64,000 nucleotides of DNA from Streptomyces curacoi (GTDB lineage: Bacteria; Actinomycetota; Actinomycetes; Streptomycetales; Streptomycetaceae), in assembly GCF_001513975.1 (NCBI RefSeq), contig NZ_KQ947984.1:868561-932560 (forward strand), read 5' to 3'. Both the position numbers and the translations under genes were made by a program. The notes under the pieces were generated by a model. It was not told where the DNA came from, did not search any database, and saw only the letters and a list, made by a program, of their open reading frames with translations. Positions 1-8,319 of this stretch are shown in pieces (positions within the stretch are counted from its first letter, which is position 1; each line of letters starts with the position of its first letter).

Positions 1-105
1 GGTACCGCGCTCGCCATCGCCGTACTGCTGTTCATGCCCCGGCACGACCCTCCCGCAGGGTCTCCCCAACCCCACATCGGTGCCAAGGAGTTGACACCCC
101 CATGA
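1..105 (+). CDS. C-terminal fragment of an upstream gene (possible membrane protein)
   Basis: The reading frame is open from base 1 and closes at TGA 103-105, which overlaps the ATG of the next gene in an ATGA arrangement. The 34 visible residues begin with a hydrophobic stretch (GTALAIAVLLFM) followed by a polar Pro-rich tail, as at the end of a multi-spanning transporter or other membrane protein. Too little is present to name a family. The stop-start overlap suggests co-translation with the Trm112-like gene. The real gene starts outside the window. Confidence 0.4.
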   Translation, partial: GTALAIAVLLFMPRHDPPAGSPQPHIGAKELTPP

Positions 106-338
106 AGCCCGACGACCCCCTGCTGCAGATCCTCGCGTGCCCGCTCGACAAGGGACCGCTGCATCTCGTCGTACCGGCCGCCCCGGACGATGCCAGGGAG
201 ACGGCCGAGGCGCTGTACAACCCGCGCCTGCACCGGCGTTACCCGATCGTGGACGGCATCCCCCAGCTGCTGCCGGCCTCCGGGGAGCAGGTCTCCGACG
301 ACGAGCACGAGGAACTCCTCCAACGGATCGCCCGATGA
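102..338 (+). CDS. Trm112 family protein (small zinc-ribbon-like protein)
   Basis: This 78-residue protein has the layout of the bacterial Trm112/YcaR family: an ILACPLDKGPL box near residue 10, a central Asn-Pro-Arg region, and a YPIVDGIPQLLP box around residues 48-59. In eukaryotes and archaea Trm112 partners and stabilises methyltransferases; the bacterial role is less clear. Only one Cys of the usual zinc set is visible (CPLD), so metal binding may be lost. An AAGGAG ribosome site lies about 11 nt upstream of the ATG. A methyltransferase follows 20 bp downstream, which fits a partner role, but that is inference. Confidence 0.85.
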   Translation: MKPDDPLLQILACPLDKGPLHLVVPAAPDDARETAEALYNPRLHRRYPIVDGIPQLLPASGEQVSDDEHEELLQRIAR

Positions 339-357
339 CCAGGACACGGATGGTTCC

Positions 358-1185
358 ATGACCATGACCCTGGCGGCCCGTCTGGCCCCCTTCCTGCCGG
401 TCCGTCTGGTCGCCGCGACCGCCCGGGCCGTCTATCCGCGCTTCGAGCCGGAGCTGGCCCGGCTCGCCGACCTGTGCCCGTCCGGCTGCGGCACGGCGGT
501 GGACGTCGGCGGCTGGTTCGGCCCCTGGACGCACCGGCTGTGCAGACGGTCGCGGCAGGTGGTGACCGTCGAGCCGGTCCCCCACCTGGCGCGGCTGCTC
601 GCCTCGGGCACCCCGCCCAACGTGCGCGTCATCCAGGCCGCCGCCTCCGACCGCCCCGGCACGGCCCGCCTCTGGCTGCCGCCGGGCGACGAGGGCGACC
701 GCGGGGTGTCGTCCCTGGTCCGCCGGGACATCCACGCCCGCGCCCTCGACGTGCCCTGCGTCGCCCTCGACGACCTGGGGCTGCGGGACGTCGGCTTCAT
801 GAAGATCGACGTGGACGGCAACGAACTGGCGGTGCTGCGCGGCGCGACGGCGATCCTGGCCCGCGACCGGCCGGCGCTCTTCGTGGAACTGGAGTCCCGC
901 ATCCAGCCGATCGCGCCGGTGGTGACGTATCTGTCGATGCTCGGCTACGACGGCTGGGTGCTGCCCGGCAGCCACTGGGTGCCGCTGGCGTCCTTCCCGC
1001 TGGAGGCACACCAGGCCGAGGCGTCGTACGTCGTCTCCCAGGGCCTGCTCCGCCGGGTGCTGCCGTTCGGCGCTCTGCGGGGCCCCCGCTACGTCAACTC
1101 CGTCCTCTTCCTCCCGGACGGCCGCCGCCCCGGCGGGCGGGTGCGCGAGCATGGAACCCATGCCCTCAGGAAAGCCCCCCGCTAG
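358..1185 (+). CDS. FkbM family SAM-dependent methyltransferase
   Basis: The 275-residue protein carries the FkbM-type Rossmann core: a glycine-rich SAM loop VDVGGWFGPW near residue 50 and the diagnostic MKIDVDGNELAVLRGA box around residues 145-160. FkbM members O-methylate small molecules, sugars or lipids; the substrate here cannot be predicted. I start at ATG 358, just after the Trm112-like stop; ATG 364 is an alternative, and the frame is open further upstream only as overlap with the previous gene. The C-terminus overlaps the next gene by 35 bp. The neighbouring Trm112-like gene may supply a partner protein. Confidence 0.85.
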   Translation: MTMTLAARLAPFLPVRLVAATARAVYPRFEPELARLADLCPSGCGTAVDVGGWFGPWTHRLCRRSRQVVTVEPVPHLARLLASGTPPNVRVIQAAASDRPGTARLWLPPGDEGDRGVSSLVRRDIHARALDVPCVALDDLGLRDVGFMKIDVDGNELAVLRGATAILARDRPALFVELESRIQPIAPVVTYLSMLGYDGWVLPGSHWVPLASFPLEAHQAEASYVVSQGLLRRVLPFGALRGPRYVNSVLFLPDGRRPGGRVREHGTHALRKAPR

Positions 1186-1768
1186 CAAACCGAGCCCCAC
1201 CGGCCCCTTCACCCCGCTCCACTTCCAGCTGGTGCTGCTGCGCCGCATGGCCGACCACAATCCGGACCTGGTGGAGGACGCCCGCCGTGCGCTGGGCGTC
1301 TCCCTCGCCGAGATGCGCGAGGCGAACAAGCGGTGGCAGGCGATGGTCCGCTCTCCCCGCTCCCGCTCCGCCGCCTCGCGGTACCGCTCGGTGCTGGGCG
1401 CCCCCGAGTCCGTCGTCCCCCGCAAGGTCGGCGACCTGGAGTGCGAGGCCTGGCTGTGGCCCGTCCCGCTCTGGCCCGACCTGCGTTTCGAGGTGCTGCT
1501 CGCCCCGAACGGCGCGGTGTGGAACGAGTGGCTCGTGCGCGCCCCCGGAGCGCGGGGCCCGGCCCTGCGCACCCTGTCCGACCTGGCCCCCTGGTCGTGC
1601 ACGGTCGACGAGGCCGCCCGCGCCTTCGCCCCGGCCCGCCCCCTGGAGGGCTCGGCGCCGACCCGGTGGGGGCTGGCGTTCACGGCACCGGACGGGGAGG
1701 GGGTGCGGCGGGAGGTGGTCGCGGAGTTCACCTGGGGGCTGTTGCAGCGGACGGCGGTCAACGGCTGA
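1151..1768 (+). CDS. Conserved hypothetical protein, 205 aa
   Basis: A 205-residue soluble protein with strong Streptomyces codon bias and no family I recognise. The N-terminal third is helical and basic (LHFQLVLLRRMADHNPDLVEDARRALG), resembling a small DNA- or RNA-contacting helical bundle. The rest is a Trp-rich, probably beta-rich region (WLWPVPLWPDLRF, WNEWLVRAPG). No signal peptide or membrane segment is visible. Its start lies inside the end of the FkbM gene, so the two are probably co-translated. ATG 1160 is an alternative start. Confidence 0.7.
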   Translation: MEPMPSGKPPASKPSPTGPFTPLHFQLVLLRRMADHNPDLVEDARRALGVSLAEMREANKRWQAMVRSPRSRSAASRYRSVLGAPESVVPRKVGDLECEAWLWPVPLWPDLRFEVLLAPNGAVWNEWLVRAPGARGPALRTLSDLAPWSCTVDEAARAFAPARPLEGSAPTRWGLAFTAPDGEGVRREVVAEFTWGLLQRTAVNG

Positions 1769-1826
1769 CACGCGCCGGGGGGACTGCGCCGCATGCCCGA
1801 CGGCCCCGTGTGCGATCGTTCGGCCC

Positions 1827-2087
1827 ATGAGTAGCGACTACGACCGCATCCGTACCGGCATCGAGTTCATGACCGCCTATGTGTCCGGGAACGACCTTCT
1901 GTCGGCGTACGTGGCGGAGCGGCGCCGCGAGGACCCGGCGGCGGCCGAGGCGCTGATGGACGGCGCCGCGGCCCTCTGCGCACTGCTGCTGCACAAGGTC
2001 GCCAAGGAGACCGGGAAGACCGAGCAGGAGATCCTGCAGGAACTGGCCCGCGGCACCCACCGGCACGAGCAGCAGTTCGGCGACTGA
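1827..2087 (+). CDS. Hypothetical protein, 86 aa, helical
   Basis: The frame from ATG 1827 encodes 86 acidic, helix-rich residues beginning MSSDYDRIRTGIEFMTAY and ending in a His-rich tail (THRHEQQFGD). It contains a Lys/Glu-rich helix near residue 65 (KVAKETGKTEQEILQEL). Composition and GC3 are those of a real gene even though it sits inside a longer open frame on the same strand. No domain is recognised. It ends 12 bp before the stop of the convergent ATP-grasp gene, with no obvious terminator hairpin between. Confidence 0.65.
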   Translation: MSSDYDRIRTGIEFMTAYVSGNDLLSAYVAERRREDPAAAEALMDGAAALCALLLHKVAKETGKTEQEILQELARGTHRHEQQFGD

Positions 2088-2099
2088 CCCGGCGCGGCG

Positions 2100-2978
2100 C
2101 TACCCCGCCGCCGCCAGGATCGCGTCCCTGACGCCCGGCACCGACCCGGTGTGCAGCGACAGGAAGAGGTTCGGCTCGACGAGCTCCAGTTCCATCACGC
2201 GCGGCTCCCCGCCCGGCCCGTCCTCCCCGTCGACGAGGTCCACGCGCGCGTACAGCAACTCATGGGCCACCGGTACGGCGGCCAGGGCGCGCTCGGCGAC
2301 GGCGAGTTCGGCCGGGGCCGGGGTCCAGGGCTCCAGGCCGGGGTGGGCGACCTTGCGCTCGTCGTACGGCGTCCCGGGGGTGAGGACGGCGCCCTTGCGG
2401 CTGGCGTGCAGCAGCCGCCCGCCGTAGAACTGCAGCGCCCGTTCCCCGCTGACGTCGATGCTCGCCACATAGGGCTGCACCATCGCCGTGAAGCCCTCGG
2501 CGTGCATCCGCGCGAGCTGCCGTACGGCCGTGTCGTGCTGGTCGGGCGTGTACCGGGCGGCGAACCTCGCGCCGGCGCCGGAGGTGGGCTTGACGACGTA
2601 CTCGTGGCCGTCCGGTAGGTCAGGGCTGTCACCGGGCGCGAGGTACCGGGTGGGCACGACCGGCACCCCGGCCGCGGCGAGATCGCCGAGGTACCGCTTG
2701 TCGGCGTTCCACCGCACCACCTCGGCCGGATTGGCCAGCCGCGTGGCCTTGCCGCACCGCTGCGCCCACGCCAGGAACTCCGCCGCCCGCCAGCTGTAGT
2801 CCCAGGTGGAGCGGAGCACGGCGAGGTCGTAGCCGCCCCAGTCGACGGCGTCGTCGTCCCAGTACACGGCGTCAGCCTCGGCGCCGGCCTCCTGGAGCGC
2901 CCGCACCAGCACGGGGAGGTCATGGTCGACGGTGACCTCGGGGCCGGGGCGGCAGGTGACGAGGGCTATTCGGGGCAC
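2100..2978 (-). CDS. ATP-grasp domain protein
   Basis: A 292-residue protein of the ATP-grasp fold, probably catalysing ATP-dependent carboxylate-amine or carboxylate-thiol ligation. The N-terminal domain runs to about residue 90 (IALVTCRPGPE; LAVLRSTWDY). The ATP-binding part shows HEYVVKPTSGAGARF near residue 130 and the acidic metal-binding end ...MELELVEPNLFLSLH near residue 270. It resembles the RimK-like/glutathione-synthetase group lacking a named substrate. GTG 2978 is chosen because a GGAGG site (complement of 2987-2991) lies 8 nt upstream; the open frame extends much further without coding character. It is downstream of the GntR gene on the same strand, about 95 bp away. Confidence 0.85.
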   Translation of the reverse strand: MPRIALVTCRPGPEVTVDHDLPVLVRALQEAGAEADAVYWDDDAVDWGGYDLAVLRSTWDYSWRAAEFLAWAQRCGKATRLANPAEVVRWNADKRYLGDLAAAGVPVVPTRYLAPGDSPDLPDGHEYVVKPTSGAGARFAARYTPDQHDTAVRQLARMHAEGFTAMVQPYVASIDVSGERALQFYGGRLLHASRKGAVLTPGTPYDERKVAHPGLEPWTPAPAELAVAERALAAVPVAHELLYARVDLVDGEDGPGGEPRVMELELVEPNLFLSLHTGSVPGVRDAILAAAG

Positions 2979-3073
2979 GCCGGGTTCCTCCAGACTGGAC
3001 GCTTGTGCGATGCGCAGGCTAGCAAGCGAACTCTCCGTCGAGGTCGCCGTGCTGACGCCCGCTCCGAGGGCCG

Positions 3074-3787
3074 TTACGGCTCCCGCCCCTCCTCCGGCTC
3101 CCAGTCCAGCAACCGCACCTTCGCCACCGTACGGACATGGCGGCGCATGGCGGCGGCCGCCCGGCCGGGGTGGCCGGACTCGATCGCGTCCAGGATGGCC
3201 TGGTGCTGGGCGAGGGAGCGGGCGGGGCGGTGGGGCTGGCGGAGGGACTCGGTGCGGCTCTCGGCGATCTGGCCGGCGATCGAGCGCATGAACTCGGCGA
3301 GGATGCCGCTGTGCGCGGCGGCGGTGACCGCGGTGTGGAAGAGGCGGTCGCCCTCCACTCCGTGGTCGCCCTCCTCGATCTCCCTCGCCATGTGCGCGAG
3401 GGCCGACCGCATGGCCGCCAGGTCCTCCTCCGTGCGGCGCTCGGCGGCCAGTTCGGCGAGTTTCGTCTCCAGGGCCTCGCGGGCCTCCAGCACGTCGGGC
3501 AGGCGCCGGCGGCGCTCCACCATCCGCTCCACCGGCTCCACGTCGAGGCTGTCCCGGACGAGGTAGGTGCCGCCGCCGTGCCGCACCTCCACCAGGCCCT
3601 GCACCTCCAGGACCACGATCGCCTGCTTCACGGAGGCCCGGCTCACCCCCAGCCGCTGCGCCAGATCGCGCTCGGTCGGGAGCCGGTCCCCGGCGCCGAG
3701 GCCGCCCTCGGCGACGTAGGCGCGCAGCCGGTCGAGCACCTGCTCGTAGAGGCGCTGCCTGGTCATGGGGCGCAGGGCGTCGGTCAC
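3074..3787 (-). CDS. GntR/FadR family transcriptional regulator of the malonate cluster
   Basis: The 237-residue protein has an N-terminal GntR winged helix (residues about 10-75, LPTERDLAQRLGVSRASVKQAI followed by the wing VEVRHGGGTYL) and a C-terminal all-helical FCD-type ligand domain. I start at GTG 3787 because GAGGGGG lies 5-6 nt upstream; ATG 3766 is the alternative. It is divergent from the MatC/MatB operon, the same arrangement as MatR in rhizobial mat clusters. It probably represses uptake and activation of malonate and responds to malonate or malonyl-CoA; that ligand is inferred. Palindromes in the shared promoter region are candidate operators. Confidence 0.88.
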   Translation of the reverse strand: MTDALRPMTRQRLYEQVLDRLRAYVAEGGLGAGDRLPTERDLAQRLGVSRASVKQAIVVLEVQGLVEVRHGGGTYLVRDSLDVEPVERMVERRRRLPDVLEAREALETKLAELAAERRTEEDLAAMRSALAHMAREIEEGDHGVEGDRLFHTAVTAAAHSGILAEFMRSIAGQIAESRTESLRQPHRPARSLAQHQAILDAIESGHPGRAAAAMRRHVRTVAKVRLLDWEPEEGREP

Positions 3788-3837
3788 GGGGTCCCCCTCT
3801 CGCCGGGAGCGTAACACCGGGCGCAAGAGTGGTCGGG

Positions 3838-3927
3838 TGGCTGAGCCAATTGTTGCGCGACCCCTTGACGCACCCTCCCGCACACCCCACGCTGTCCAGC
3901 CATCACCCCCGAAGTGGCTCAGCCACT
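3838..3927. promoter_or_regulatory. Paired palindromes, candidate GntR operators
   Basis: The divergent region between the GntR gene and the matC-like gene holds TGGCTGAGCCA at 3838-3848 and AGTGGCTCAGCCACT at 3913-3927. The second is a perfect 7+1+7 hyphenated palindrome, and a further half site AGCCACT follows at 3929-3935. The first shares the same TGGCT/AGCCA half sites. Centres are 77 bp apart, about seven helical turns. Hyphenated palindromes with an odd centre are typical of FadR-subfamily GntR operators, so these are likely binding sites of the adjacent regulator. Confidence 0.6.
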
Positions 3928-3982
3928 CAGCCACTCCGTCGGTGGACCGCAACCGCTCCGGGACCCAGAGACGGGAGCCCGT

Positions 3983-5356
3983 ATGTCCCCCGAGCTCATC
4001 TCGATCCTCGTCCTCGCCGTGGTGTTCGTGATCGCCACGACCCGCTCCATCAACATGGGCGCGCTGGCCTTCGCCGCCGCCTTCGCGGTCGGCACCCTGG
4101 CCGCCGGCCTCGACGCGGACGGCATCTTCGCCGGCTTCCCCGGCGATCTGTTCGTCGTCCTCGTCGGCGTCACCTACCTGTTCGCGATCGCCCGGGCCAA
4201 CGGCACCACGGACTGGCTGGTGCACGCCTCCGTCCGGCTCGTCCGGGGCCGGGTGGCGCTCATCCCCTGGGTGATGTTCGCCCTCACCGCCGCGCTCACC
4301 GCGATCGGAGCCGTGAGCCCGGCCGCCGTGGCGATCGTCGCGCCCCTCGCGCTGAGCTTCGCCGCCCGTTACGGGATCAGCCCGCTGCTGATGGGCGCGA
4401 TGGTCGTGCACGGCGCGCAGGGCGGCGGTTTCTCGCCGATCAGCATCTACGGCTCGATCGTCAACGGCATCGTCGAGCGCGAGAAGCTGCCGGGGAACGA
4501 GGTCACGCTCTTCCTGGCCTCGCTGATCGTCAACGTCGTCATCGCGGCCGTGGTGTTCGTGCTGTGCGGAGGGCTCAAGCTGTGGGCGCGGGGGTCGGTG
4601 CCCACGAACCCGGACGGTGGCGCGGGCGCGGAGGGCCCTCACGGCCCCGACAGCCGCCACCGCCCCGACGGCCCCAGGGGCGCGGAAGGCGGCACGTCCG
4701 CCTCCCCGTCCGGCACCGCCACCGCCGTCGCCACCCGCCCTGCCGAAACCGGGGTCCGCCTCACCCCCGCCCGGGTCACCACCCTGGTCGCCCTGGCCGC
4801 CCTCGTCGTCGCCGTCCTCGTCCTCGACCTGGACGCCGGTCTGACCGCGATCACCCTGGCCGTCGTGCTGAGCGCCGTCTGGCCCGAGGACAGCCGCACG
4901 GCGGTCGGCCAGATCGCGTGGCCGACGGTGCTGGTGATCTGTGGTGTGCTGACCTACGTGGGCGTGCTGGAGGAGATGGGCACCATCACCTGGGCCGGCG
5001 AGGGCGTCAGCGGCATCGGCGTGCCGCTGCTGTCCGCGGTCCTGCTCTGCTACATCGGCGCGATCGTCTCGGCGTTCGCCTCGTCCGTGGGCATCATGGG
5101 CGCGCTCATCCCGCTGGCGGTGCCGTTCCTGGCGCAGGGCGAGATCGGCGCGGTGGGCATGGTGGCGGCGTTCGCGGTGTCGGCGACGGTCGTGGACGTG
5201 AGCCCCTTCTCGACGAACGGCGCGCTGGTGCTGGCCGCGGCGCCGGACGTCGACCGTGAGCGTTTCTTCCGGCAGCTGATGGCGTACGGAGGGATCGTGG
5301 TGGCGGTGGTGCCCGCGGTGGTGTGGCTGGTGATGGTCGTGCCGGGCTGGGGGTAG
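3983..5356 (+). CDS. matC: MatC-type dicarboxylate (malonate) carrier
   Basis: A 457-residue multi-spanning membrane protein. The N-terminal half (MSPELISILVLAVVFVIATT, then about six hydrophobic segments) matches the MatC N-terminal family of dicarboxylate carriers. A Pro/Gly/Ala-rich loop at residues about 210-255 separates the two transmembrane halves, and further spans continue to the C-terminus. The start is ATG 3983, with GGGAG 7 nt upstream. It is 52 bp before matB and divergent from a GntR regulator, so it most likely imports malonate. Specificity is inferred from context; the wider ion-transporter superfamily also carries succinate, citrate and related acids. Confidence 0.82.
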   Translation: MSPELISILVLAVVFVIATTRSINMGALAFAAAFAVGTLAAGLDADGIFAGFPGDLFVVLVGVTYLFAIARANGTTDWLVHASVRLVRGRVALIPWVMFALTAALTAIGAVSPAAVAIVAPLALSFAARYGISPLLMGAMVVHGAQGGGFSPISIYGSIVNGIVEREKLPGNEVTLFLASLIVNVVIAAVVFVLCGGLKLWARGSVPTNPDGGAGAEGPHGPDSRHRPDGPRGAEGGTSASPSGTATAVATRPAETGVRLTPARVTTLVALAALVVAVLVLDLDAGLTAITLAVVLSAVWPEDSRTAVGQIAWPTVLVICGVLTYVGVLEEMGTITWAGEGVSGIGVPLLSAVLLCYIGAIVSAFASSVGIMGALIPLAVPFLAQGEIGAVGMVAAFAVSATVVDVSPFSTNGALVLAAAPDVDRERFFRQLMAYGGIVVAVVPAVVWLVMVVPGWG

Positions 5357-5408
5357 CCCGGCAGACGACGACAGTCGGTATCCGTTGAACAGTTAAGGAG
5401 TACGACGC

Positions 5409-6884
5409 GTGTCCTCTCTCTTCCCGGCACTGACGGGCGCACCGGCCAAGCGAGTCGCCCTGCGGTTCGGCGACCGCTCCCTGACGTACGGCGAACTCGG
5501 CGCCGCCGCCGGTGCCCTCGCGGCGCGGATCGGCGGGGCGGGCAGAGTGGCCGTCTGGGCGACCCCCGCGCTGGAGACCGCCGTGGCGGTCCTCGCGGCG
5601 CTGGAGGCCGGTGTCGCCGCCGTACCGCTCAACCCGAAGTCCGGGGAGAAGGAACTCGGGCACATCCTGTCCGACTGTGCGGCGTCGGTGGTGCTGGCCG
5701 CCCCGGGGGACGAACTGCCCGACGCCCTGGGCGGCCTGGAGCGCGTCGACGTCGACGTGCGTGCCGTCGGCCTGCTCCCCGACCCGCAGCCGTCCGAGGA
5801 GGATCCCGCCCTGGTCGTCTACACCTCCGGCACCACCGGCCCGCCCAAGGGCGCCGTCATCCCGCGCCGGGCGATCGCCGCCACCCTGGACGCGCTCGCC
5901 GACGCCTGGCAGTGGACCGGCGACGACGTCCTCGTCCACGGTCTGCCCCTGTTCCATGTGCACGGGCTGGTCCTCGGCATCCTCGGCCCGCTGCGCCGCG
6001 GCGGATCCGTGCGTCATCTGGGCCGGTTCAGCACGCAGGGCGTCGCGCACGAGCTGAACCGCGGCGCGACCATGGTGTTCGGGGTGCCGACGATGTACCA
6101 CCGCATCGCCCAGGCGCTCCCCGAGGACCCGGAGCTGGCGAAGGCGCTGGGCACGGCCCGCCTCCTGGTCTCGGGCTCGGCCGCGCTCCCGGTGCACGAC
6201 CACGAGCGGATCACGGCCGCGACCGGGCAGCGGGTGATCGAGCGGTACGGCATGACGGAGACGCTCATGCTGTGCTCGTCCCGGTGGACACCCCCGGACC
6301 CCCGGCCGAGCGTGCGGGCGGACGGCGAACCGCGCGCCGGCACCGTCGGTGTGCCGCTGCCGGGCGTGGAGCTGCGGCTGGTGGAGGAGGACGGGACGCC
6401 CATCGCGTCGTACGACGGGGAGACCGTGGGCGAGATCCAGGTGCGCGGCCCGAACCTGTTCACCGAGTACCTCAACCGCCCCGACGCCACGGCGGCCGCG
6501 TTCACGGCGGACGGCTGGTTCCGCACGGGTGACATGGCGGTGCGGGAGCCCGACGGGTACGTCCGTATCGTCGGCCGCAAGGCGACCGACCTGATCAAGA
6601 GCGGGGGTTACAAGATCGGGGCGGGCGAGATCGAGAACGCGCTGCTCGAACATCCCGGGGTGCGGGAGGCGGCCGTCACGGGAGAGCCGGACGCGGACCT
6701 GGGCGAGCGGATCGTGGCGTGGATCGTCCCGGCGGACCCTCAAGCACCGCCCGGTGCCGAGGAGTTGGCCGACCATGTCGCCGCCCGCCTGGCCCCGCAC
6801 AAGCGCCCGCGCACGGTCCGCTACCTCGACGCCCTCCCCCGCAACGACATGGGGAAGATCATGAAGCGGGCGCTGGCGTCATGA
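5409..6884 (+). CDS. matB: Malonyl-CoA synthetase MatB
   Basis: A 491-residue ANL-superfamily ligase that activates malonate with ATP and CoA to malonyl-CoA, an extender unit for fatty acids and polyketides. Visible motifs: the P-loop YTSGTTGPPKGA (about residue 138), the aromatic/acid motif YGMTE (about 280), the GWFRTGDMAV hinge region (about 370), KIGAGEIENALLEHPGV (about 405) and the C-terminal catalytic lysine in NDMGKIMKRAL. The sequence recalls the structurally characterised S. coelicolor MatB (SCO2444). GTG 5409 has AAGGAG 9 nt upstream. The stop overlaps the next start (ATGA), implying coupled translation with the carboxyltransferase. Confidence 0.93.
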   Translation: MSSLFPALTGAPAKRVALRFGDRSLTYGELGAAAGALAARIGGAGRVAVWATPALETAVAVLAALEAGVAAVPLNPKSGEKELGHILSDCAASVVLAAPGDELPDALGGLERVDVDVRAVGLLPDPQPSEEDPALVVYTSGTTGPPKGAVIPRRAIAATLDALADAWQWTGDDVLVHGLPLFHVHGLVLGILGPLRRGGSVRHLGRFSTQGVAHELNRGATMVFGVPTMYHRIAQALPEDPELAKALGTARLLVSGSAALPVHDHERITAATGQRVIERYGMTETLMLCSSRWTPPDPRPSVRADGEPRAGTVGVPLPGVELRLVEEDGTPIASYDGETVGEIQVRGPNLFTEYLNRPDATAAAFTADGWFRTGDMAVREPDGYVRIVGRKATDLIKSGGYKIGAGEIENALLEHPGVREAAVTGEPDADLGERIVAWIVPADPQAPPGAEELADHVAARLAPHKRPRTVRYLDALPRNDMGKIMKRALAS

Positions 6885-8236
6885 CGGAGCGCCGCACGGC
6901 ACGCGAGGCCGTCGCGCTGGTGGCCGACGGCTTCACGGAACTCCCGTACCCGGCCGGGGATTCGGCGGGCGAGGCGGCACCGGCGCCCCGCCCCGACGGC
7001 CCCCTCGGCTGGCACGGCTACGACGCCTCGCGCGCCCGCGCCACCGAGCGCACGGGCGAGCAGGAGTCCGTCATCTGCGGCACCGCCGACGTGGAGGGCA
7101 CGCGAGCGGTCCTGATCGCGTTCGAGTTCGGCTTCCTGGGCGGCTCGCTGGGGCAACGCACCGGCGACCGGCTGGAGGCGGCGTACACCTACGCCCGGGC
7201 GCACCGTCTCCCCGTCGTGTCGTTGGTCGCCACCGGCGGCAGCCGGATGCAGGAGGGCATGCTCGCCCTGACCCAGTTGCAGCGCGTGGCGCGGCAGTCC
7301 GCGCTGACCCGCGCGGCCGGGCTGCCCCAGATCGCCGTCCTGCGGGACCCGACCACGGGCGGCGGCTGGGCCACGCTCGGCGCGGGCGCCGACGTGATCC
7401 TCGCCCTGCCCGGCGCCCAGGTGGGCTTCGCGGGCTCCCGGGTCCGCCCACCGGACGCGGACCCGGCGGCGTACACGGCTCAGGCGCAGCTGGCGGCCGG
7501 GGCGGTGGACGCGGTCGTACGGCCGCGGGAGCTGCGCGGGGAGCTGGGGCGGTGGCTGCGGCTGCTGACGGTGCCCTCCGCCGAAGCGGCCCCGCCGCCG
7601 CGGGCCCTGGGCGCCACCGACCTGCCCCGCACCGGATGGGACGCCGTCCAGCGCGCCCGCTCATCCCGACGGCCGCGCGCCGCACGCTACTTGGACGCCT
7701 ACTTCACCTACCGCGTCGCGATCGAGGGCGACCGCTGCGGCGGCACCGACCGCGCCGGCATGCTCTGCGGCTTCGGCGAGCACCAGGGCCGTACGGTCGC
7801 CTACGCCGCGCAGACCGGGACCGCCACCCGCCCCGCCGGCTACCGCACGGCCGCCCGCCTGATACGGCTCGCCGACCGGCTCGGCATCCCGGTGCTGACG
7901 CTGGTGGACACACCGGGTGCCGCCAATGACGCTCAGGCGGAGCGGCAGGGGGTGGGCGCGGCGATCGCGGATGTGTTCGGCGCGGTGGCCGCGGCCCGCG
8001 GCCCGATCACGACGCTGCTGATCGGCGAGGGCGGCTCGGGCGGTGCGCTGGCGCTGGCGGCGCCCGGCAACACCTGGGCCACGCCGGACAGTTACTTCTC
8101 GGTGATCGCGCCGGAGTCGGCGGCGGCGATCCTGAAGCGGGGGCCGCGGGAGGTGGAGGCGACGGCGGAGCAGCTCCGGATCCGGCCGCAGGACCTGGTG
8201 GAGCTGGGGGTGATCCGGGGCGTCGTCGGGGGGTAG
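6881..8236 (+). CDS. Fused AccD/AccA-like carboxyltransferase
   Basis: A 451-residue protein with two crotonase-fold carboxyltransferase halves. The first (about 55-235) resembles the beta subunit, with GGSRMQEGMLAL and TGGGWATLGAGADV; the second (about 260-440) resembles the alpha subunit, with TLVDTPGA and GEGGSGGALALAAPG. The beta-type zinc finger is absent, and no biotin carboxylase or carrier gene is nearby. Position directly after matB, where malonyl-CoA decarboxylase (MatA) sits in other clusters, suggests that it decarboxylates malonyl-CoA or transfers its carboxyl group. Alternatives are a true acyl-CoA carboxylase subunit or a malonate decarboxylase MdcDE-like enzyme. ATG 6881 overlaps the matB stop. 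Confidence 0.8.
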   Translation: MTERRTAREAVALVADGFTELPYPAGDSAGEAAPAPRPDGPLGWHGYDASRARATERTGEQESVICGTADVEGTRAVLIAFEFGFLGGSLGQRTGDRLEAAYTYARAHRLPVVSLVATGGSRMQEGMLALTQLQRVARQSALTRAAGLPQIAVLRDPTTGGGWATLGAGADVILALPGAQVGFAGSRVRPPDADPAAYTAQAQLAAGAVDAVVRPRELRGELGRWLRLLTVPSAEAAPPPRALGATDLPRTGWDAVQRARSSRRPRAARYLDAYFTYRVAIEGDRCGGTDRAGMLCGFGEHQGRTVAYAAQTGTATRPAGYRTAARLIRLADRLGIPVLTLVDTPGAANDAQAERQGVGAAIADVFGAVAAARGPITTLLIGEGGSGGALALAAPGNTWATPDSYFSVIAPESAAAILKRGPREVEATAEQLRIRPQDLVELGVIRGVVGG

Positions 8237-8319
8237 CGGGGTGCTCGGAAACCGGGACAACCTCAACGGCCGTCCGGAACAATGGGCATGCTCGACGGAC
8301 GACAGGTGACGGGGGCGTC

